Positions 17,587-26,309 are shown, numbered from the stretch's first letter. The stretch is DNA of 64,000 nt from Neohoeflea coraliihabitans (GCF_019334345.1 NZ_JAHWQX010000003.1:124001-188000); one strand, 5' to 3'. Numbers and translations: made by a program. Notes: generated by a model not told the origin, from the letters alone.

Positions 17587-18501
17587 ATGGCCAGCCACAC
17601 GACCCAGCCCCGTCTTACCGCCGCCGATTTCGATCAAGAGCTTCTCGATCTCTACGACTATTACGCCCACGGCAAGATCTCGAAACGGGAGTTTCTGGAC
17701 CGGGCGGGCAAATGGGCCGTCGGGGGTCTGACAGCGGCGGCAATCCTCGGCACGCTTGCACCCAATTACGCGCTGGCGCAGGAGGTGGCCGAGGATGATG
17801 CGGACATCCAAGGCGAAGACATCACTTACCCCAGCCCAGACGGCACCGGCGATATCACGGCCTATCTCGTCCGGCCCACCGAGATGGACGCCGACCGCCC
17901 GCCGGCAGCCGTGCTCGTCATCCACGAGAACCGCGGGCTGAACCCCTATATCCGCGATGTCGTGCGGCGCCTTGCCAAGGCGGGGTTCGTGGCAATGGGA
18001 CCGGACGGTCTGTCGTCGCTCGGCGGCTATCCCGGCAGCGATGAAGAAGGTCGCGAGATGCAGCGAAGCCTTGATCAGGGAGCGCTTCTCAACGACTTCT
18101 TCGCCGGCTTCGAGTATCTCCAGCAGCTCGAGGGCACCAATGGCAAGGTGGGGGCAACGGGCTTTTGCTACGGCGGCGGCGTCGTCAACAAGCTGGCGGT
18201 CGCCTATCCCGAAATGGCGGCGGGCGTGCCCTTCTACGGTGCTGCGCCAGAAAGCGGTCAGGTCGCCCGGATCGAGGCGCCGCTGATGATCCAGCTCGCC
18301 GCGCTCGATCAGCGCATCAATGCCATGTGGCCCGAATACCAGAAGGCGCTGGAGGAAAACGACAAGCGGTACACGGCGCACATCTATCCGGGCGTGAACC
18401 ACGGATTTCACAACAACACCACGCCGCGTTACGATGAACAGGCCGCCCGTCTGGCCGAAGAGCGCATGATCGCATGGTTCCGCACCTATCTGGCGGGATA
18501 A
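17587..18501 (+). CDS. exported dienelactone hydrolase family protein (YghX-like)
   Basis: A 304-residue alpha/beta hydrolase of the dienelactone hydrolase family. The nucleophile is Cys194 in GFCYGGG, and the catalytic His lies in GVNHGFHNNT near the C terminus. Unlike cytosolic enzymes it has a Tat-like export signal at about residues 31-65: SKREFL (Lys-Arg in place of the twin arginine), a hydrophobic stretch and YALAQ before the mature part. Family members with this layout are common in proteobacteria, but their physiological substrate is not settled. It lies 140 bp upstream of another exported ring-cleavage-like gene. The start has AAAGGAG at a good distance. Confidence 0.9.
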   Translation: MASHTTQPRLTAADFDQELLDLYDYYAHGKISKREFLDRAGKWAVGGLTAAAILGTLAPNYALAQEVAEDDADIQGEDITYPSPDGTGDITAYLVRPTEMDADRPPAAVLVIHENRGLNPYIRDVVRRLAKAGFVAMGPDGLSSLGGYPGSDEEGREMQRSLDQGALLNDFFAGFEYLQQLEGTNGKVGATGFCYGGGVVNKLAVAYPEMAAGVPFYGAAPESGQVARIEAPLMIQLAALDQRINAMWPEYQKALEENDKRYTAHIYPGVNHGFHNNTTPRYDEQAARLAEERMIAWFRTYLAG

Positions 18502-18641
18502 ACCGGGTTTGATCGGCTTCGATATTGCTCTGATAAACGGGGATAAATTTCGCGTGTGGTCTGGTTGGATCAAGCTCAAAGCGAATTATATGCAGAAATA
18601 GTCAAGCCCATTCCACGACGGCAAGGCAGGGAGAAGTCGAG

Positions 18642-19142
18642 ATGCCGATAGCGACGCCGACACGCCGGGAGATTGTAACAGGCGCAGCAGCAGTGCTGCT
18701 CGTGAGCGCCTCCGGCCTGACTGTGCCCGCCCGCGCGAAATCTCTTGCGCCCACCCCGACGATGCGCGGTGGTGCCAACAATTATCGACCCGGCGCGCCG
18801 ATCGTTGAAAGAATTGGAAATGGCGGATTTTTGACGACCGGCACCGTGCGCCGTGCCGGCGACGGCGCGCCTCTGGCCGGGCGGCGCATTCAGGTCTGGG
18901 CGCATACGACGGAAGGGCATGAGCGTGATGCGCGATCGCATGGCGCGACCCTGACCGATGCGAATGGCGTTTTCCGTATCGAGATGCCGCAGATCGTTCC
19001 CGCTTTCGGTCAGGCGCATGGGCATCTTGCCTATGATGCGGATTTCGATGACGCCGGCTTTGAGACCGTTTTCCTGCGCCCCTTATTGGCGCGGGCGTCG
19101 GACACGCGCCTTGAAGTGGAATTCGTCCTGCGTCCGGTCTGA
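18642..19142 (+). CDS. Tat-exported intradiol-dioxygenase-like protein
   Basis: A 166-residue protein with a twin-arginine signal (TRREIVTGAAAVLLV, cleavage near PARAKS). The mature part matches the beta-sandwich of intradiol ring-cleavage dioxygenases: GAPLAGRRIQVWA, TLTDANGVFRIEMP and QAHGHLAY, which takes the place of the iron-binding HIH motif. The two tyrosine iron ligands of true dioxygenases are not evident, so metal binding and activity are uncertain. It overlaps by one base (TGATG) with the membrane haem-type gene that follows, so the two are translationally coupled and may work together on the periplasmic side. Confidence 0.7.
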   Translation: MPIATPTRREIVTGAAAVLLVSASGLTVPARAKSLAPTPTMRGGANNYRPGAPIVERIGNGGFLTTGTVRRAGDGAPLAGRRIQVWAHTTEGHERDARSHGATLTDANGVFRIEMPQIVPAFGQAHGHLAYDADFDDAGFETVFLRPLLARASDTRLEVEFVLRPV

Positions 19143-19723
19143 TGACCCGGCGCGGCGTGCTGATCCGGGCCGCCGTCGCGCTGGCCGTCTTCCTGCCGCT
19201 CTTCGCTGCGGCGCAAAGCCCACTGCTGCAATGGCGCGATCCGATCTACATCGCCGCCAGCTTTGCGGGGATCGTGGGTCTGGCCTTGTTGCTCGTGCAA
19301 CCGCTTCTGATCGCCGGCGCCTTTTCCGGGTTCTCGGCGCGGCGACTGCACATCTGGTTCGGCTCCGGACTGGTTGTCGCGGTGGTCCTGCATGTGGCGG
19401 GTCTGTGGATCACCAGCCCGCCGGATGTCGTGGATGTGCTGCTCTTCCGCTCACCCACACCCTTCGCCGTCTGGGGGGCGATGGCCATGTGGGGGGTCTT
19501 CGCCGCCGCCCTTCTTGCTGCAGTGAGACGAAAGATCGGGCCGCGGTTCTGGCGCCTGGGCCATAGCGTTGCGGTCGTCATCATCGTTGCAGGCACCGTC
19601 GTTCATACCTGGTTGATCGATGGGACGATGGAGGTGGTGACAAAGGCGGCACTCTGCCTGCTCGTGCTTGCTGCAACGGCCTATGCCCTTCGAAAACGCC
19701 GGGTGTGGAGGCTGCTGCGCTGA
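19142..19723 (+). CDS. ferric-reductase-like haem membrane protein
   Basis: A 193-residue inner-membrane protein with about five or six helices. Histidines positioned to bind haem b occur in RRLHIWFGSGLVVAVVLHVAGLW and in FWRLGHSVAVVIIVAGTVVHTW, the pattern of the ferric reductase/YedZ transmembrane family. It lacks FAD and NADPH domains, so it would need a partner for electron supply. It starts at the stop codon of the Tat-exported intradiol-like gene, which suggests it passes electrons to or from that protein; this is inference. It is convergent with a second haem-type membrane gene at 19809-20417. Confidence 0.8.
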   Translation: MTRRGVLIRAAVALAVFLPLFAAAQSPLLQWRDPIYIAASFAGIVGLALLLVQPLLIAGAFSGFSARRLHIWFGSGLVVAVVLHVAGLWITSPPDVVDVLLFRSPTPFAVWGAMAMWGVFAAALLAAVRRKIGPRFWRLGHSVAVVIIVAGTVVHTWLIDGTMEVVTKAALCLLVLAATAYALRKRRVWRLLR

Positions 19724-19808
19724 TCACAGGGTGCTGCGCGCGACTAGCGGAAACTGGCGCAAGTCTCTGAAAAGAAGGAAAATCCGGCGGCCCAATGCGA
19801 GGCACGGC

Positions 19809-20417
19809 TCACGCTGCAGCGCGCTGGTGACGGCGTTGTTGCCTCGACCAGACACGGTAAATCTCAAGCAGCGCCAGTGGAGCGAAATGCACCACGGCCG
19901 GAGCGACCCCGCCCCAATCGTGCAGGGCAGCCCAATGGACAAGCGTCAACACAGCCGCGCCATAAACCCATTGCTGAAGTCTTTTCCACGACCGTCCAAG
20001 GCGCCGCACCCATTGGTCCGTCGAGGTAATGGCCCGAGGCACGAAAATCAGAAAAGCGACCCAGCCGGTCCAGATGTAGAGCCTTGTCACCTCGCCGCCG
20101 GTGAAGGCGACGGCCCCTTCATCCAGAAGATAGAGCAGCGTGTGGGCCAGCGCGTAGAAGAACGCGGCCACCCCGAGATAGCGCCGACGCTTCATCAGCC
20201 AGCGTGGCCAGCTTGCGTTGCGAAAGAGCAGCATCAGCGGGGTGATCATCATGGCGAGGATCATGAAACGCGCGGCGAACTCACCGGTTGGATGCAGCAC
20301 GTCGGCGATCGCTTCCGGATCGCCGGAGGTGAGGCCGAGGATCATCGGAATGGCAGGAAGGCTCAACAGCACCCAGAAGGTGACGGGATGATCCCAGATT
20401 GATTTGAGGATGGACAT
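19809..20417 (-). CDS. MsrQ/YedZ-like ferric reductase-type membrane protein
   Basis: A 202-residue membrane protein with about six helices. The YedZ/MsrQ pattern is visible: HPTGEFAARFMILAMMITPL, RRRYLGVAAFFYALAHTLLY and RLQQWVYGAAVLTLVHW hold the likely haem-binding histidines. MsrQ proteins feed quinol electrons to the periplasmic methionine sulfoxide reductase MsrP; no msrP gene is nearby, so the partner is unknown. It is convergent with the other haem-type gene and 56 bp from the NmrA-like gene upstream on the same strand. Confidence 0.85.
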   Translation of the reverse strand: MSILKSIWDHPVTFWVLLSLPAIPMILGLTSGDPEAIADVLHPTGEFAARFMILAMMITPLMLLFRNASWPRWLMKRRRYLGVAAFFYALAHTLLYLLDEGAVAFTGGEVTRLYIWTGWVAFLIFVPRAITSTDQWVRRLGRSWKRLQQWVYGAAVLTLVHWAALHDWGGVAPAVVHFAPLALLEIYRVWSRQQRRHQRAAA

Positions 20418-20473
20418 GGCCTGTCTCCGAGGAGGGTGTGGTTTTACGCAGCAAGCCCGCGTTTGTGTCGTTC

Positions 20474-21319
20474 TCAGCGCGTGAGAGAGGAAAAGTAGTC
20501 ATCCCAGCTCTGGTGCGGGCGTCCTGTCACGACCTCATAGTCACCTGGTGTGTCGTAGGCGCCGCGGCGGATGCCGTCGTAAATGCCGCCGATGATCGGG
20601 CCAATGAAATCGCCAAGTTCGGCGGTGCGGTCAGCGACATAATCTTCTGCTGACATGCTGCGATAGGTCAGGCGGGTGCCGAACGCGGCGTTAAGATAAT
20701 CTGCCAGCTCAGGCTGAGTGATCGGTGTGCCGTTCAGATCAAAGATCTGGCCATTCAGATCTTCCCGCGTCAGCAAGGCCGCGTAGGCATGCGCCAGTTG
20801 CGAGCGCGTTGTGTAACCGCATTTGCCGCTTCCAGCGCTGTTGGCGATCTCGCCTTTGGCTCGGTAGGTGTCGATATATTCCACGTCCGGCTCGATGTAG
20901 ATGCCGTTGCGGCCGATGGCCCAGTCCAATCCGCTGGCGCGGATGTCGGCCTCGGTTTGGCGGTTGCTCTGCACGACGGGCGAAAAGGCGGTGCCGTCTT
21001 TCGGGCCCTGAATGCTGGTGTAGACGATCTTGCGAACGCCGGCGGCCCTGGCGGCCGCAATCACATTGCGGTGCTGGCCGATGCGGTCTTCGGGCGGGGC
21101 CATGCCGGAGACGAGGACAAGCGCGTCGATGCCTGCAAGGGATGCTTGAAGGTCTTCCGGCTTGTCATAATCGCCTGGCCGCAGATCGATCCCCAACTCG
21201 GTGACATTGGCGGGTGTGCGGGCGAGGCCGATGACCGACCATCGATCTGTTCGTGCAATGAGCTTGCGGGCAATTTCCTGGCCAAGCTGGCCGGACACGG
21301 CGGTGACGGCATAGCGCAC
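20474..21319 (-). CDS. NmrA-like NAD(P)-binding protein (QorB type)
   Basis: A 281-residue atypical SDR similar to NADPH:quinone oxidoreductase QorB. The N-terminal dinucleotide site is AVTAVSGQLGQEIARKL and the later YTSIQGPKDGTAF and IGRNGIYIEPD match the subgroup. The GTG at 21319 is chosen because AAGGAG lies eight bases before it; the frame upstream does not resemble the family. It is the last gene of a likely unit with the SnoaL-like genes to its right. A quinone or another electrophile is the likely substrate. Confidence 0.85.
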   Translation of the reverse strand: MRYAVTAVSGQLGQEIARKLIARTDRWSVIGLARTPANVTELGIDLRPGDYDKPEDLQASLAGIDALVLVSGMAPPEDRIGQHRNVIAAARAAGVRKIVYTSIQGPKDGTAFSPVVQSNRQTEADIRASGLDWAIGRNGIYIEPDVEYIDTYRAKGEIANSAGSGKCGYTTRSQLAHAYAALLTREDLNGQIFDLNGTPITQPELADYLNAAFGTRLTYRSMSAEDYVADRTAELGDFIGPIIGGIYDGIRRGAYDTPGDYEVVTGRPHQSWDDYFSSLTR

Positions 21320-21386
21320 GGGTCTCTCCTTCGGCTTGGGGAAGGCTGGCATGGCCCGACAGGCGGACCATGCCAGCTTGCGGATA

Positions 21387-21878
21387 TCAGGCGTGATAGG
21401 CCTGGCTGACGGCGAAGCTGTCCTCGAACCAGTGCCACAACACCACCTGACCATCGCGAACCTTGGCCCGCAGGGCAAATGTGAAGGGGCCGGTTTCCTT
21501 GCCCGATTTCTTTGTGATGCCGCTCATCTTGCCAAAGACGGCGACGGTGTCGCCCGAGGCAAAGGCATCGGTGTTGTCCCAGGCAGTGGTCTGGAAGTTC
21601 TCGCTGAAGACGGCAAGGAAGTCGAAGACCGCCTGTTTGCCGCGCGCCTCGCCGATCCACGGCAGGCTTTCATCGCCCTCGTTGTGCCAGACCATATCGT
21701 CGGCCATCAGGGTGGCCATTTTCTCCATATCGCCTGACCCCATCGCGCCCATGAAGGCCATTACGGTGTCAAAGCTCTCTTGCGTGGTTGCATCCATGTC
21801 CTGTGCTCCTGCGTGTTGTCCGAGAATGATCGCCAGCGATGCGCCGAGCGAGGTCGTGAGAAGGGTTCTGCGTTTCAT
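21387..21878 (-). CDS. exported SnoaL-like protein, single domain
   Basis: A 163-residue protein of the SnoaL/NTF2 fold. The N terminus is a probable Tat signal (MKRRTLLTTSLGASLAIILG, cleavage after HAGAQ). The ATG at 21878 has GGAG eight bases upstream; an ATG four codons earlier contains that site and is less likely. The mature part contains ESFDTVMAFMGAMGSGDMEKMATLMADDMVWHNEGD, as in many polyketide-cyclase-like proteins. No catalytic assignment is possible. It lies in a same-strand group with the NmrA-like gene and the two-domain SnoaL gene. Confidence 0.82.
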   Translation of the reverse strand: MKRRTLLTTSLGASLAIILGQHAGAQDMDATTQESFDTVMAFMGAMGSGDMEKMATLMADDMVWHNEGDESLPWIGEARGKQAVFDFLAVFSENFQTTAWDNTDAFASGDTVAVFGKMSGITKKSGKETGPFTFALRAKVRDGQVVLWHWFEDSFAVSQAYHA

Positions 21879-21929
21879 GTGTTGCTCCATGTCAGGGCGC
21901 TCCGCTGCGAAACGGGCCGCCGGTTTCGA

Positions 21930-22772
21930 TCAGAATTTTCCTGCTTCATTGTGCGCGGCATCAGGGCCGGGCATCGGAGCGATGACGTCCCAGTGCTCCA
22001 CGATCAGCCCGTCTTCGAGGCGGAACAGGTCGTAGAAGGCCATGGCGTCCTCGCCGAGCGTCCCCTCTGACAGGGCCAGCACGAAATTGCCTTCGCCGAT
22101 CACCTCATGGATCTCGGTGTAGTCCATGCTGATGCCCTGTTTTGCCATCTCGGCCATGAAGGCGCCGAAGCCGTCGAGGCCATCGGCCACCTGCGGATTG
22201 TGCTGCAGGTAGTTGGTGGGGTTGATGTATTGGGTGAAGTCAACCTGTTCGTGGTTGATCAGGGCGCGGGTCAGAAAGTCCTCGACCTTGGCCTTGTTCT
22301 GCGCCGTCAGTTCGCGGTCCTTGATTTCGGTCGCACCGTCGATCTGACTGCGGCCCGAGGGGTTCACCGGCTGCTCATCGATCAGATTGTCCCAATGCTC
22401 GGCAATTTTGCCGTCTTCGACACGGAACACGTCGAAGCCGATCACCGGCGTCGGACCGAAGCCTTCGTAGCGGGCATGCACGGCGACGAGGTCATCGTCT
22501 GCGATCACGCGGAAATACTCGGCCTTGAAGTCGCCGCTGCCGGCGAGGAAGCCGACGACGCCTTTTTGGGCCTCAAGGCCGTTGGCGAACATCGGGTTGT
22601 GCTGAATGAGATCCGCCGCGAAGTACCGCTCGACGGCGGCGACATCGCCTGCAAGCAGTGTGTTCTCCAGGGCTTCCAGGACAAACGCCTTGTTTGCCGC
22701 ACTGTCGGCGAACGCCGCAAAGGGCAGCGTGGCCACGATCGCCGCAGAGGCGAGAAGAGTTTTCAGTTGCAT
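21930..22772 (-). CDS. exported protein with two SnoaL-like domains
   Basis: A 280-residue protein with a Sec signal (MQLKTLLASAAIVATLPFAAFA) followed by two tandem SnoaL-like halves, about residues 25-135 and 150-275. Both halves share the pattern of H/N-rich YF/LQHNP (IQHNPMF and LQHNPQV) and a terminal DxFRxEDGxIxEHWD signature (FDVFRVEDGKIAEHWD and YDLFRLEDGLIVEHWD). This internal repeat shows an old duplication. Proteins of this type are often annotated as nuclear transport factor 2 or predicted SnoaL-like aldol condensation enzymes. The substrate is unknown. AAGGAATT precedes the ATG. Confidence 0.85.
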   Translation of the reverse strand: MQLKTLLASAAIVATLPFAAFADSAANKAFVLEALENTLLAGDVAAVERYFAADLIQHNPMFANGLEAQKGVVGFLAGSGDFKAEYFRVIADDDLVAVHARYEGFGPTPVIGFDVFRVEDGKIAEHWDNLIDEQPVNPSGRSQIDGATEIKDRELTAQNKAKVEDFLTRALINHEQVDFTQYINPTNYLQHNPQVADGLDGFGAFMAEMAKQGISMDYTEIHEVIGEGNFVLALSEGTLGEDAMAFYDLFRLEDGLIVEHWDVIAPMPGPDAAHNEAGKF

Positions 22773-22870
22773 CGGAAATTCCTTCGTTTCAGTGGGGTGG
22801 ACGTGTGGCGGCGCAACCTGACCGGCTGCACGGGCGGATGGTCCTTGGAAAAGGGGCAGCTATTCAGCTG

Positions 22871-23155
22871 TCAGGCGGGGTAGTTCCAGGACAGTTCGGG
22901 CGCTTCGCGGAATGCGAATCGCTCAAGGTGGCTGGTCATGACCTCCACGGTCCGCTCGAGATTGGCGCGGTCATCGGCGGCGGCGCTCAGCGTCAATCCG
23001 TTCTCTGATGCGATGAGATCGCATGCTCCGAACGGCAGGGCGATATGGCCTTCATTGCGCTTATGGGTAACCGGTACCTTGTGGCCGAAATGTTTGCAGA
23101 GAGTCTCGAGGTAGCGCTCCGCCTTGTCGGTATTGAAATGGGTCGTCGCTTTCAT
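22871..23155 (-). CDS. DUF2218 domain protein
   Basis: A 94-residue cytosolic protein matching the DUF2218 family (MKATTHFNTDKAERYLETLCKHF... , then a central GHIALPFGACDL and a C-terminal helix). The ATG at 23155 follows AAGGAA; a longer upstream frame has no family similarity. Family members have no proven function but often sit beside siderophore or redox genes. It is first in the minus-strand group and divergent from the LysR gene. Confidence 0.82.
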   Translation of the reverse strand: MKATTHFNTDKAERYLETLCKHFGHKVPVTHKRNEGHIALPFGACDLIASENGLTLSAAADDRANLERTVEVMTSHLERFAFREAPELSWNYPA

Positions 23156-23250
23156 GCCATGGTTCCTTGTGTTGCAAAGAACATCTAGCGCCTCGCGATT
23201 GATCGGTTTATTCCTTGAATTCAGAAGTAATAATTCCGGAATTCGGAACA

Positions 23251-24135
23251 ATGATCGACCATCTGAGGCATATGGCCATCTTCGCGCGGGTGGTCGACGA
23301 AGGCTCGTTCCGCGCCGCGGCCAAAGCTGTCGGTGTGGCACCTTCGCGGGTAAGCGAAACGGTGTCCGAGCTTGAGAATTTCCTCGGCGTGACGCTGCTT
23401 TATCGCACGACGCGCAAGATCGCGCTGACCAACGAGGGGCGCATGTTCTATGTACGCGTTGCCGACATGCTGCGCAGCGCTGAAGACGGGCTGAATGAGC
23501 TGAACGCCCTGGCGCTGGAGCCCGTCGGCGCGCTCCGGGTGTCGATGCCGGCGTTCATGTCTTCATCGTCCCTTGCGACCGCGATCGCCAGGTTCTCGCG
23601 CCTTCACCCGCAGGTGGCGCTGTCGCTGGCCTTCACGGATCAGAGAATGGATCTCATCAATGACGGCTTTGACGTGAACATTCGCGTCGGCTGGCTCGAC
23701 GACAGTGCGATGATGTCACGCAAGCTGGGCGAAAGCGCGCGGGCGCTGGTGGCAGGATCCGGCTATGCCGCAATGCGCCCGGCGCCGCGACACCCCTCCG
23801 ATCTCGAGGACTGGGACTGGATACGTTACCGGCACCGCTCCGAATATACCCGGCTGAACGGACCCGGAGGCGAGGAGGCGAAGATCCTGGGGCAGGCGCG
23901 GCTCGAGGTCGATAGCGTGGATGCGCTGTATCATTTCTGCTGCCAGAACCTTGGCGCCACGGTTCTGCCCGAACATCTCGCAGAGCGGGGGGAGGCCGAA
24001 GGCAGACTGATCCGCCTGTTTCCAGACTGGCAGCTCGTTCCGCTGGGCATCTTCGCCGTCTGGCCCGACACCTCGCGTCGCGAGAACCTTACGCTTTTGT
24101 TCGTGCGGTTCCTGGCAGGTCAACTTGATCACTGA
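23251..24135 (+). CDS. LysR-type transcriptional regulator
   Basis: A 294-residue LysR protein with an N-terminal helix-turn-helix (about residues 5-62, containing GSFRAAAKAVGVAPSRVSETVSELE) and an effector domain of the CrgA-like subgroup. The ATG at 23251 fits the family start. The 95-bp divergent spacer to the DUF2218 gene holds both promoters. It probably controls the DUF2218/SnoaL/NmrA group; regulators of this subgroup often respond to quinones or electrophiles, which is inference. Confidence 0.9.
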   Translation: MIDHLRHMAIFARVVDEGSFRAAAKAVGVAPSRVSETVSELENFLGVTLLYRTTRKIALTNEGRMFYVRVADMLRSAEDGLNELNALALEPVGALRVSMPAFMSSSSLATAIARFSRLHPQVALSLAFTDQRMDLINDGFDVNIRVGWLDDSAMMSRKLGESARALVAGSGYAAMRPAPRHPSDLEDWDWIRYRHRSEYTRLNGPGGEEAKILGQARLEVDSVDALYHFCCQNLGATVLPEHLAERGEAEGRLIRLFPDWQLVPLGIFAVWPDTSRRENLTLLFVRFLAGQLDH

Positions 24136-24201
24136 GGCAGGTGCGCCCCGGTTGGCCTGTTTCCAGCGGTCACCATAAGAGCGGCTGCCCCGGGATCGGC
24201 G

Positions 24202-24861
24202 TTACGGATCGACGCACACCAGCCGCATGATCGTCTCGATATTGAATGCGAGACGCTCTTCGAGCGCTTGTGGGGCCATCAGATCGCGCTGGAACACAAT
24301 CGAGCCGGTGTAGCGGTTGGTGAGGTAATAATAGCCCAGGGCCGCGATCGTGATGTTCAGTTGCACCGGATCGATACCGGGGCGAAAGACGCCCTCCTGG
24401 ACACCCCGATCCAGTAGGCCGCCGACCATGCTGACAAAGCGTTTGAACAACTTTTCGATCTTTTCGGATTTCTTCAGATGGCGAGCCTTGTGCAGGTTCT
24501 CGCTATTCACCAAGGTGATGAATTCGGGGTTTTTCAGATAGTAGTCCCAGGTGAACCGGATCAGCTTTTCGAGGGCTTCCCGGGCCGGCAGATGCTCGAG
24601 TTCAAGAGCCCGTTCGGCGGCACGAATGTCGGTATAGACTTCCTCCAGGACGGTTCTGAAGAGATCCTCCTTGCTCCCGAAATAGTGGTAGATCATCCGC
24701 TTGTTGGCCTTGGCGCGCAGGGCGATCTCGTCGACACGGCCCCCGCCCAGGCCGTTCTTGGCGAATTCCTTTTTGGCGCCCGCAAGAATGCGGGCGCGCG
24801 TGGCATCCGCATCGCGAACCTTCTTGATCGTTTTTGTTGCCATTGGTTTCGTCAGGTCCAT
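24202..24861 (-). CDS. TetR family regulator, probable repressor of the catabolic island
   Basis: A TetR family protein of about 219 residues. The DNA-binding domain is near the N terminus (ARILAGAKKEFAKNGL, then RVDEIALRAKANKRMIYHYFGSKEDLF), and the C-terminal helical domain is of the RutR-like type. The start is uncertain: ATGs at 24861 and 24843 and a GTG at 24891 are in frame, and none has a strong ribosome-binding site. It is divergent from the ABC operon at 25099. The repeated palindrome GTAACT-N4-AGTTAC at promoters across the island has the size and symmetry of a TetR operator, so this is its most likely binding protein. Confidence 0.88.
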   Translation of the reverse strand: MDLTKPMATKTIKKVRDADATRARILAGAKKEFAKNGLGGGRVDEIALRAKANKRMIYHYFGSKEDLFRTVLEEVYTDIRAAERALELEHLPAREALEKLIRFTWDYYLKNPEFITLVNSENLHKARHLKKSEKIEKLFKRFVSMVGGLLDRGVQEGVFRPGIDPVQLNITIAALGYYYLTNRYTGSIVFQRDLMAPQALEERLAFNIETIMRLVCVDP

Positions 24862-24985
24862 TTTCGCAGCTTTTTTGCATCTATCTCGCACATGGAATGG
24901 ACGTCAAAGCGTTCGATATCCAGCGTTTTTCCATGGCACCGATCTTAAAGTTTGACATAGGGCTTGAGGAAATGGCAATAAGGAA

Positions 24986-25001
24986 GTAACTGTTTAGTGC
25001 G
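24986..25001. promoter_or_regulatory. weak copy of the island operator
   Basis: GTAACT GTTT AGTGCG matches 9 of 12 defined positions of the consensus GTAACT-N4-AGTTAC. It lies between tetR and the ABC operon, 29 bases after a perfect TTGACA (24952-24957). Less certain than the other four copies. Confidence 0.4.
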
Positions 25002-25098
25002 TTATGTGCCTACGACCCGCGACTGCCGGCAATCGCGCGGGTCAAATAAAGGGGCAGGTGACTTAGAAACGGCAGCATGACGATTGAGGAGGAAACCA

Positions 25099-26211
25099 AT
25101 GTCTACATTCATAAAAAAATTTATTGAGAGAGAAAAAATCAACCGCCGGAATTTCCTGTTTGCCTCGGCCTATGGCCTGGGCGGGGCGGCTGCTCTGGGC
25201 GCATTCGGCCCGGGCACGGCGCGTGCGGCTTTGACGGATCCGACCATTGCCTGGTCGTACCGCAATCGAACCAATCCGTACTGGAACGAAATCGTCTCCG
25301 GCGGGGAAGCCTTTGTTGAAAGCCTGGGCATGTCGAAAGGCGCGCTCACCCATCTGATCAATGAGGGGTCCTCTGAAAAGTCGCTGGCGGATGTGAAGGC
25401 GATTCTGGCTAAGACCAGCGGCAATCTGGCGCTGGCGATCGACACCAATGACGCGCCGAATGCGCGGCCGGTGGTCGAAGCGGTCGCCGGGGCGGGGGGC
25501 TATGCGTCAACGCTCTGGAACAAGACCGACGATCTGCATCCGTGGGATTTCGGGGACAACTATGTCAGCCATATGAGCTGGTCGGACGAGGGGCCGGCGG
25601 AGCAGACGGCGCGCATTCTGCTCGATGCCATGGGCGGCAAGGGCGGCGTTGTGCATCTGGGCGGTATCGCGTCCAACAATCCGGCCATCGAGCGCCTGCA
25701 AGGGCTCAAGAATGCGCTGAAGGACTATCCGGACGTCGAGCTTCTGGCGGCCGAGCCAGCCGACTGGGACACGCAGAAGGCCAACCAGGTGATGTCGGCG
25801 TTCCTGACGCGGTACGGCGACGAGATCACCGGTGTGCATTGCGCCAACGACACGATTGCGTACGGCGTCTTGGAGGCCTTGCGCGCCGAAGGCATCGAAG
25901 ACATGCCCATCGTTTCCTATGATGGCAACCCGCAGGCGGTGAAGCTCGTGGCGGACAAGAAGATCCTCGCCACCGTGTTCACCAATCCGCATTGGGGCGG
26001 AGGCATCACCGCTTCGCTCGCCTATCATGCAGCGACGGGTCATTTCAAACCGTCCGAGGAGCCCAATGAGCACCGCGAGTTCTATGGGCCGACGATCCTG
26101 ATCAGGCCCGAGGACGCGGTCGAGTTCAAGGCGAACTACCTCGACAGCGTGCCGACTTATGACTGGACGGACTTCTGGGGTCCATCCAACGGTGCCATCG
26201 TCTACAAATAA
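25099..26211 (+). CDS. sugar-type ABC transporter substrate-binding protein
   Basis: A 370-residue periplasmic binding protein of the RbsB/type-1 class. It has an unusual Tat signal, INRRNFLFASAYGLGGAAALG, with cleavage near ARAAL, so the protein probably folds before export. The mature part carries family segments such as YRNRTNPYWNEIVSGGEAF, GGIASNNPAIERLQG and CANDTIAYGVLEALRAEGIEDMPIVSYDGNPQ. The ATG at 25099 has a strong GAGGAGG site. It opens a seven-gene unit (importer, dehydrogenase, flavodoxin-like and monooxygenase-like genes). The ligand is unknown; sugars or sugar-like compounds fit the class. Confidence 0.9.
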   Translation: MSTFIKKFIEREKINRRNFLFASAYGLGGAAALGAFGPGTARAALTDPTIAWSYRNRTNPYWNEIVSGGEAFVESLGMSKGALTHLINEGSSEKSLADVKAILAKTSGNLALAIDTNDAPNARPVVEAVAGAGGYASTLWNKTDDLHPWDFGDNYVSHMSWSDEGPAEQTARILLDAMGGKGGVVHLGGIASNNPAIERLQGLKNALKDYPDVELLAAEPADWDTQKANQVMSAFLTRYGDEITGVHCANDTIAYGVLEALRAEGIEDMPIVSYDGNPQAVKLVADKKILATVFTNPHWGGGITASLAYHAATGHFKPSEEPNEHREFYGPTILIRPEDAVEFKANYLDSVPTYDWTDFWGPSNGAIVYK

Positions 26212-26230
26212 GGGCGGACCTGTGGGGGAC

Positions 26231-26251
26231 GGCCGGACGTCGTGTCCGGCC
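26231..26251 (+). promoter_or_regulatory. intercistronic stem-loop after the binding-protein gene
   Basis: GGCCGGAC, five bases, GTCCGGCC: a perfect 8-bp stem in the 98-bp gap between the binding protein and the first permease. No T-run follows. Such hairpins commonly protect the binding-protein mRNA and lower expression of the membrane genes. Confidence 0.65.
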
Positions 26252-26309
26252 ACCCTCCTATTCTTGCAGAATTTGTCTTTATGCAGTCGCTTTGGGGAAA
26301 GGGCACTGT

